NCBI GenBank assembly: GCA_035578905.1
Contig: JAQJVL010000417.1
Span: forward strand, 62,001-126,000
Direction: 5' to 3'
Length of the DNA: 64,000 nucleotides
From: Stictocephala bisonia
Lineage: Eukaryota > Arthropoda > Insecta > Hemiptera > Membracidae
The notes under the pieces are model-generated. The model was not told where the DNA came from. It did not search any database and was given only the letters and a program-made list of their open reading frames with translations. Position 1 is the first letter of the stretch. Every line of letters starts with the position of its first letter. Made by a program: the position numbers and the translations under genes. This document shows positions 57,054-64,000 of this stretch, in pieces.

Positions 57054-58874
57054 TTAACCTCCTGAGTCCCTATGTCTTTTTCAAGTGACACTAAAATAAC
57101 TTGATTTGAGTCCTGCTGTCCTTAAAAGTACAACATATATTTGTTTCTTAAGTCCCATTAGTTTTTACCCGTAGCTCCAATTAAGTCCTGATGTCCTTTT
57201 AAAAGGACAACAATTTCGGAAACATTTAAAAGAGAAAAAAGATTCTTTGTTCAGAAAGTTTGGCAGCTCTGTCTTCCTAGCAGACTTACAGTATTTAAAT
57301 CACGTGGTGTTAAACTTGTTGCTACATAACCTACAAATAACTAGAGGATTATATGTGAAGATATTAAAAAAAAACTGAAAAGACTGTTTCAAAACGACTT
57401 TTGTAAGTATAAATCAGACGCTTTTTTAGCTGGATCTTATATATTTATACTAAGTATAGTATAGTTGCTATAATATGACAATATTTTTATATAAATAATT
57501 ATCAGATGTCATGAATAAATGTAATAAGTCTGACGTCCTTTTAAAAGGACACTGGGTCTCAACTAAGTAAAGCATGGTTTTTCACATGTCCGTTTAAATT
57601 GTCGGTGGGGCTCAACATTGTAAAATGATGTTAATGTTTTATCATTCCTATATTTATCTAATATAGCTGTTATAATTTATATCTGAGGTATAGACTTTAT
57701 TTATACGATATTTACTAACGTATCTATTTTGTTCTAGTCCAAGATGAAGAAGACCTTACTAATGTCCTGGATGAAATGGATGGTAGTGATTTGGATGGCA
57801 TGTCTGATGGAGACAATGACATTGACACTTTCGGGATGTTTGGCAAACATGACTTGAGCGATGATACAGATGATGGCCCGACTTTTGATTCAATTACTGA
57901 CCCATTATTTGGAAAAGTCAATAATTATTCAGACACTGACAGTGATAACTCAATGACCTACAATCTCTACCAAAGTAAAAAAGGTAGCAAGACAAAAATA
58001 ACTATAGTAGGTAGAAATAGCTATATAATAATTCACCCTATTTAAATATATATAATATGCAGCCTACCACAGTACGTACAGTACTTTATTATAATGTGTA
58101 AATCTAAAGGAAATGTGTCTATTCCAGATTGGCAGTGCATCAAAATGTGACGAAGGAACTCCCAAGGAAAAGCTGACTACTTATTCTGATAAGGAATACT
58201 CACTGCAACAAGAAACTGTTTATTAAATTTCCACTTTTAATGTAAAGTTGTGATGTAAACTTCTATAGGTAGTTTTACTCACAGTTTTTATGTAACTTGG
58301 GACCTTCTTTCTGGAGACCCGAGCTGCCTGCTTGCCTCGTACAGTTATGATGGTTTTGGCCCAACTACTCTTCATCTACTTGAAGAGACCTTAGTGCCTA
58401 CAACAGCCGTAGCACCCAGCTACACCATCACAATCCTGAGTCCTGTAACATTTAGTAGCCAACCACTTTATATGTAAAATAAAAAAATTATTTTATTTTA
58501 AATAATGTTTTAATCACCCACAGTATGAACTTGTAATTGTAATTGTAATAAACGTACGTTTCAAACACACCTAGTTGGGACCTGGTGTACTTTTAAAAGG
58601 ACATACTTTTAGATAGGTACTAAAATGAATAAATACCTTTTTTTAAATATTTTTGTTAGCAATACCATTGAATTTCAAATAACATTTCAAAATATGACTT
58701 TATGATTTTTTTCACCGGGATTTAACTACAAATGAGTTCAAGGACATCAGGTCTCAAGCCTATTTTGTCTATTACTTTCCAGGACTCAAATTTATTAATT
58801 TTAGTGTACTTTAAAAGGACATGGGGTCTTTAGAACTACTATAATACAATTACACCCAGGACTTAGGACTTTAA
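57054..58874 (+). mobile_element. piggyBac-like element, about 1.8 kb, TTAA-flanked, probably non-autonomous
   Basis: TTAA sites at 57054-57057 and 58871-58874 flank similar inverted ends (CCTCCTGAGTCCCTATG on the left; AGTCCTAAGTCCTGGGTG in reverse on the right). Inside, the motif GTCCTTTTAAAAGGAC and variants recur at 57193, 57535, 58586 and 58805, often next to AAGTCCTGATG or GGTCTCAA. One acidic coding-like stretch lies at 57738-57989. At 1.8 kb with most of a transposase missing, it should be non-autonomous. Confidence 0.6.
57738..57989 (+). pseudogene. Transposase N-terminal-like exon remnant
   Basis: Follows a TTTGTTCTAG acceptor and reads QDEEDLTNVLDEMDGSDLDG then a Ser/Asp-rich stretch up to YNLYQSKKG before a GTAGCA donor-like site. 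Acidic N-termini of this type occur in piggyBac-family transposases. Splicing to the next acceptor (about 58127) meets a stop within a few codons, so it is probably non-functional. Confidence 0.4.
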
Positions 58875-59019
58875 TATATATTTTTTACTTTATTTTATTG
58901 TATATTATACAGCGTATACAACAAGTCTAAAGCCGCCATTAATTTTTTTTGAGTCATTACAAGTAAAGCAATAAAACTTTACACAACTATACTGCATTTA
59001 AAAAATCTACTTTTCATTA

Positions 59020-59150
59020 TTCATTCATAAGACGCCGATCGTCAAGATATGGGTGAATATGAGGGGCGAATGAGTGTGATGAGTGTAGATGAACGAGTGT
59101 AGTCATTGTTACCAACTAAGGCTTCCTCAGAAAAAGCTATTTATTTATAA
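59020..59150 (-). mobile_element. SINE tail fragment (shared C/D tail)
   Basis: Reads in reverse from TTTTCTGAGGAAGCCTTAG to CATATCTTGACGATCGGCGT. Only the 3' part is present. Confidence 0.7.
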
Positions 59151-59472
59151 CACAACTGGCAATAAATTAGTACCAGTAAACGTATTATGGGAATTATTGG
59201 ATTTTGATGGAAATATAATTTTTATATATCGTACTGGAGATGGCCCACAAGGATTAAGAAGACAATATGAAATTAGAGAATAGATTGAAATGTACATCGT
59301 ATTAAAGTTCTCTATTAGGGGATCACAGAATAGGAAACCTCACTTCAAATGGATCACCTTAGCAAAAATGGTGATGGTTTAAAGTCACAAACTTAAGCTT
59401 GAAAACAATTTATTAGTTTGTTCAATATTGTAGATAAAGCAAACACTTGTAAAACACCTAAACTGTGCCTAA
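59151..59472 (+). pseudogene. Short coding-like stretch
   Basis: A plus frame (to a stop at about 59283) reads KLVPVNVLWELLDFDGNIIF then YRTGDGPQGLRRQYEIRE. It is protein-like but unrecognised, and lies next to a second coding-like frame at 59473-59793. Confidence 0.25.
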
Positions 59473-59793
59473 AAATCTATTTTTAAAGCAAATCTCATAT
59501 CAATAGTTTATCACATCCGGAGAATAGTTCCCGAAGAGTTAGAAAAATATTTCAAAGAAATATTAGGTCAAGATGTATATAGAATTAAATATATATTTAC
59601 AAGTCGAATACTATGCTATAAATCCGAAAATAAAATCTTGATCTTTGTCTTCTTACACAAGTATCCTACAAACCATATACACATACACAAATATCCTACA
59701 CACCGTGTCTATATTCACAAGTATCCTACAGACCGCGTCTACATTAACAAAAATACCACAAATCGTGACAACATATCTGCCAGAAGTCACTAA
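59473..59793 (+). pseudogene. 106-codon open frame without ATG, ending in 10-residue repeats
   Basis: The frame between stops reads IVYHIRRIVPEELEKYFKEI then LGQDVYRIKYIFTSRIL. Over a 30-bp tandem repeat it becomes HKYPT(N/H/D)(R/H)VYI-like decapeptides. It has no ATG and no recognised domain. Nucleotides around 59497-59575 resemble 63520-63640, so this may be part of a dispersed element. Confidence 0.3.
59658..59770. repeat. 30-bp tandem repeat, about 4 units
   Basis: GTATCCTACA-type starts at 59661, 59691, 59721 and 59751, exactly 30 bp apart, with ACCGTGTCTATATTCACAA between. Confidence 0.85.
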
Positions 59794-61065
59794 CTCTACA
59801 CAACTGAGGGCCATAATTATATGATAAGGGTAACTAAAACTACCCAGTTGTGGTGAACAGTTATGTGATAGAGGTCACTAACACTACCCAGTTGTAGTCA
59901 ATAGTTATGTGATAGAGGTCACTAAAACTACCCAGTTGTGGTTAACAGTTATGTGATAGAGGTCACTAATACTACCCAGTTATAGTCAATAGTTATGTGA
60001 TAGAGGTCACTAACACTACCCAGTTGTGGTTAACAGTTATGTGATAGAGGTCACTAATACTACCCAGCTGTGGTCAACATTTATGTGACAGAGGTAGCTA
60101 AAACTACACATTTGTGATCAACAGTTATGTGATAGAGGTCACTAACACTACCCAGTTGTGGTCAACAGTTATATGATAGAGGTCACTAATGCTACCTATT
60201 TCAGGACAGTAGTTATGTGACGGAGGTCACTAACGCTACTCAATTGTGGACAAGTTATGTGATAGAGGTCACAATTGCCACCCAGTTGTGGACAAGTTAT
60301 GTGACAGAGAACACCAACTCTACACAATTATGGACAATATTTATGTGACAGAGGACACTATCACTACCCAGTTGTGACAATAGTTATGTGATAGTGATCA
60401 CTAACGCTCTCCAGTTGTGGTCAACAGTTATGTGAGATAAGTCACTAACAGTAACTAGTTGAGGATAACATTTATGATATATAGATCTATAAATCTACTC
60501 AGTTGAGTTCAATAGTTGTGTGACAGAGGTCACTAATGCTACTCATTTCAGGACAATAGTTATGTGACGGTGGTTACTAACGCTACCCAGTTGTGAACTA
60601 GTTATGTGACAGCGGTCACTATCACTACCCAGTTGTGAACTAGTTATGTGACAGCGGTCACTATCACTACCCAGTTGTGGACAAGTTATGTAACAGAGAA
60701 CATCAACTCTACCCAATTATGGACAATAGTTATGCGAAAGAGGTCACTAACGCTACCCAGTTGTTGACAATGTGATAGAGGTCACTAACGCTACCCAGTT
60801 GTGAACTAGTTATGTGAAAGAGGTCACTATAGCTACCCAATTGTGGACATTAGTTATGTGACAGAGGTCACTATAGCTACTCAAATGTGGACAATAATTA
60901 TGTGACAGAGGTCACTAACGCTACCCAATTGTGGACAAGTTTTGTGACGGAGATCACTAACGCTGCCCAGTTGTGGACAAGTTATTTGACAAAGGTCACT
61001 AACGCTCAGTTGTGGAAAATAGTTATGTGACAGAGGTCACTAACGCTACCCAGTTGCGGACAAAC
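59785..61065. repeat. 44-bp minisatellite array, about 29 units
   Basis: Unit approximately CCAGTTGTGG.CAACAGTTA followed by TGTGATAGAGGTCACTAACACTA. Units vary by substitutions and small deletions; the left half favours TGTGATAGAG and the right half TGTGACAGAG. Not related to the 36-bp family as far as I can see. Confidence 0.93.
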
Positions 61066-62140
61066 GCAATGAGCCATTCACTTTCTTCTGTGCCGGCTTT
61101 CACGTCTATTGTCTTGTGAACGGTTAACCCACGCTTTGCCTTAATTATCCGCTAATTGTCGTTAGCCTGGAAGAACTGCAAGAAACAGCGGCAACCGGTA
61201 GAACTACCTTCCGTCTGAGGTTACAACTAAGGTGAAGAAAAACGCTCTTGTACAAAATTATTCAAGACCAATATTTGTTTTACTATAGTAATCTGTCTTT
61301 ACAAGTTACACGAGAGAGTGATAAAGTCTAATGAATAGGAAATCTCATTGTTTGTATTTCTGACGTCGTGCATATACTTTCAGTTGGAAGGATTTAAATT
61401 TGCAATTTAAAGAAAAATTTCAGCTAGTATGGTTAAAATAATTATAGGAAAATAATTTGTGATTGATTATAAATTTTTACATGGCTCACGTGTAATAAAT
61501 ATGGAATATATTTAGGAATTATTAGTTTTTATTCCATATTTAGTTACTGTTTTATAAGAATCTGCTAACCTGCCATCATATTGGATTTAATTCTCCATAA
61601 GGCTAATGAAAATTAAAAAAATAGATTCCTTTTTCGCTTACTAACGTACACTTTTATAATTGAACTTTTTTTAAAGAGAATACAATAATTCTATAGTACC
61701 TACTGACAGACTGTAATGCTATCCCTTTATTAATTTTTAAACACAGATAAGTATTTTTGTAACCAAACCATCCAATTTGAACAGATCTATCTCGAGTGAA
61801 CTAGTTGCACGTATCCTATACAGCACGTTAAAGTTTGAAATAAACATGTTATAACAAATAACCGTGAAACATGTTCAAGTGAAGTAATGTTCAACTGCAA
61901 AACGCGGATGTCAGCTAATGATAAAGGCGCACTGCCTGTTGGCCAAACACATGAGAGAGTTAACTGCCATGATCGGGCTTGTAATAGTTCATGGAGTTGC
62001 GAGTAATTTTTTAATGTGTTTGTGTTTGACAATACATTTCATTCCGAAAACATCAATTTTTGATGACAAGCCCCCAATAAGATCCAAATAAATTCATATT
62101 TAAAATAAATATGGTAGATTTCCCTACGTAAATCCTATAA
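61066..62140. other. Non-coding, nothing recognised
   Basis: Short frames only. Confidence 0.45.
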
Positions 62141-62144
62141 TTTG

Positions 62145-62690
62145 AAATCTGAGGGTAACATGGGCCCAACACCATCAATGTATGGGTGGGTACGTGGGTC
62201 AAAACCACATTACAAATATGGGAATGTGAGTGGTTCAATACCGCTATCTAATTATTGGTAGGTAGGTGATTCAGTACTAACATCTGTGTATGGGGAGGTG
62301 GGTGGTTCAGTACCACCATCTATGTATGGGGAGGTGGATGGTTCAGTACCACCATCTATGTATGGGTAGGTGGGTGGTTTAGTACCACCCTCTGTGTCTG
62401 GGGAGGTGGATGGTTCAGTACCACCATCTATGTTTGGGGAGGTGGGTGATTCATTATCACCATATATGTATGGGGAGGTGGGTGGTTCAGTACTGCCATC
62501 TGTGTATGGGTAGGTGGGTGGTTCAGTACTACCATCTGTGTATGGGTAGGTGGGTGATTCATTATCACCATATATGTATAGTGAGGTGGGTGGTTCAATA
62601 CCACCATCTATGTTTGGGGAGGTGGGTGGGTCAATACGGCCATCCATGTATGGAAAGGTGGGTGGATCAATACCACTTTTCGTGTATAGG
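62145..62690. repeat. 36-bp minisatellite array (M36 family), about 15 units
   Basis: Unit approximately CCATCTATGTATGGGGAGGT followed by GGGTGGTTCAGTACCA. This is the reverse complement of a diverged 6.9-kb unit (GTGGTACTGAACCACCCACC). Open frames through it reflect the 36-bp period. Confidence 0.92.
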
Positions 62691-62929
62691 TGAGCTAAAC
62701 CCAATTTTTATGTATAAGAAATTATATATTAACTCTAAATTGTATGTCTGTAAACATTTTTGAAGTTTATGGCAAACCAGTTTGCATTAAAATATAGTAG
62801 CTTACTTGTTAAAATGACTATCTTACTATCAACATATGCGTAACTATGAATAAGACGTCCAGTTCCAGGGTATCAATTCTAAGACCTGGTTCCAGTAAGC
62901 AATACTACTTCACTAGTATGCTTGTGTTT

Positions 62930-63055
62930 GGAGAGCCAATGTGTAAGGGTGGGTGGGAGGGTAGTCTTAGCAGTAGCATGAACGCCGGGAAATGGGTGGG
63001 TCTTTAGTGCTCACTTGTATTATGGAAGGGTGGGTGGGCTGGTAATTAATGGTTT
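62930..63055. repeat. Decayed M36 units
   Basis: GTAAGGGTGGGTGGGAGGGT, GGGAAATGGGTGGGTC and ATTATGGAAGGGTGGGTGGG keep the GGGTGGG core in diverged spacing, close to the reverse complement of the 49-50-kb unit. Confidence 0.5.
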
Positions 63056-63510
63056 TACGAGCCATGCAATGTTTTTATATTCAGTATTTATTTAGCTTAG
63101 GTTTAGCGCCTTCATCTGTATTTATACAGTTGGCAGTATTGTTATGTGTTTATATTGCAGCTATAGTTTTGCAGGCGTTACTACTTTTATTTAATTCTCA
63201 ATTTAGTTAGTTAACATTTATAAATGTTTTCTCAATCAACTGTTATGATATTTTAGCAGGAGCCCTGTTTATTTATTAAATAAAAAATTACAATTCATTT
63301 ATTTAATTAGCTTTTCTGGGATATAATTAACTAAACAGAGGTATATATACTGTATTTGTTCATAAACGTAAACCCACTAATCTGAACTGAAAATGTAGTC
63401 ACTTAAAAAAATGACATTGGTTTAAAATTTTAAAAGGTTACAATGAAGGTCCTATTCTAGAAGTTTAATATTCTTTTCCACCTCAAGTTGGGCAAGTTAA
63501 ACTTTGTAAA
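63056..63510. other. Non-coding, nothing recognised
   Basis: A+T-rich, no signal. Confidence 0.45.
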
Positions 63511-63604
63511 TGCCTTATAAACTTAAGAATTTAGTTTATCAGAATTGTTGGTGACTCTTTACTTCCAAGGAATTATGGTCCATAAGGAGTTCGACAAAAA
63601 TATT

Positions 63605-64000
63605 TAAAATAACATAGGTCAAGATGTACATCATTTCAAAGGGTTGTCTAGTACAGGTTAATGCCACAAACAGCAATTAAAAAGGTTGATCCAGAGCAAA
63701 ATGGCACATATTCAAAGATTTTAATGAAAAAGTGACGCTTACTTACTTTTTTGTTTTTAATTGTTAACACTTCTTCATGACTAACTTCATAATGTACTTT
63801 TGTATGACAGACATAATGCAGAAGGCAGCAGTGTTTCTTTGATTTACTAGCGCACTTGAATTACGGCTACTAATGGAATGTCTTACTAGTATATCTGTTA
63901 TTTTGTACTGAATCAACCTTTTTAAGTGTTGTTTGTGGTATTTACCTGTGCTAGGTAATACCATTGAAACTATGTACATCTTGACCTATCCTATTTTAAA
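63605..64000. mobile_element. Foldback element at the window edge
   Basis: The left arm from about 63605 (AACATAGGTCAAGATGTACA, then TTAAAAAGGTTGATCCAGAG) is repeated in reverse on the right up to the window end (TGTACATCTTGACCTATCC, and CTGAATCAACCTTTTTAAGTG in window orientation). Arms are roughly 110-130 bp, about 80% alike. The element may continue past the window. Confidence 0.6.

Noticed and set aside
62252..62704. A 150-residue minus frame with Pro/Thr-rich repeats
   Set aside because: Same cause: a 36-bp unit without stops in that frame.

Overview
The window looks like A+T-rich insect nuclear DNA. It carries one well-supported spliced gene, many tRNA-derived SINE-like repeats, terminal-inverted-repeat elements, minisatellites and TTAGG/CCTAA-like simple sequence. 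The gene's introns are 0.4 to 2.5 kb and full of repeats. Nothing fixes the order, but repeat load and intron size suit a large-genome insect, perhaps hemipteran. There are no bacterial-type genes, rRNA, CRISPR arrays or convincing free-standing tRNA genes.

Region 1 (about 2.4 to 19.9 kb, minus strand) is a single gene in 11 coding exons, rebuilt here from GT-AG splice sites and continuous reading frame (1,088 residues). It encodes a secreted, catalytically dead CLIP-domain serine protease homologue. The protease half closely matches what I recall of Drosophila CG4998, and the GDSGGP motif reads GDGGGP. The six CLIP cysteines lie in two triplets 424 residues apart, with a Gly/Tyr/Pro/His-rich insert between them. 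That insert is bounded by two polybasic sites and is largely encoded by two exons that are symmetric in phase.

Region 2 (about 19.9 to 64 kb) holds no complete gene. One 183-bp block at 32.79-32.97 kb (minus) looks like a terminal coding exon of an unidentified gene. The rest is repeats: four or five SINE-like families (two with different heads and a common tail), a ~540-bp dispersed repeat in six copies, several foldback MITEs, a piggyBac-like element with repeated palindromes, a 198-bp near-perfect palindrome carrying a coding-like frame, non-LTR reverse-transcriptase scraps, and many tandem arrays. The arrays at 6.9, 27.9, 44.8, 49.1-50.7 and 62.2-62.7 kb share a related 36-bp unit, so they form one dispersed minisatellite family. 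One fragment of it sits inside another repeat.

Exon boundaries in the protease-homologue gene are supported by phase and motif continuity. Repeat ends are approximate, read by eye from copy-to-copy similarity. Calls beyond the one gene are structural rather than functional.
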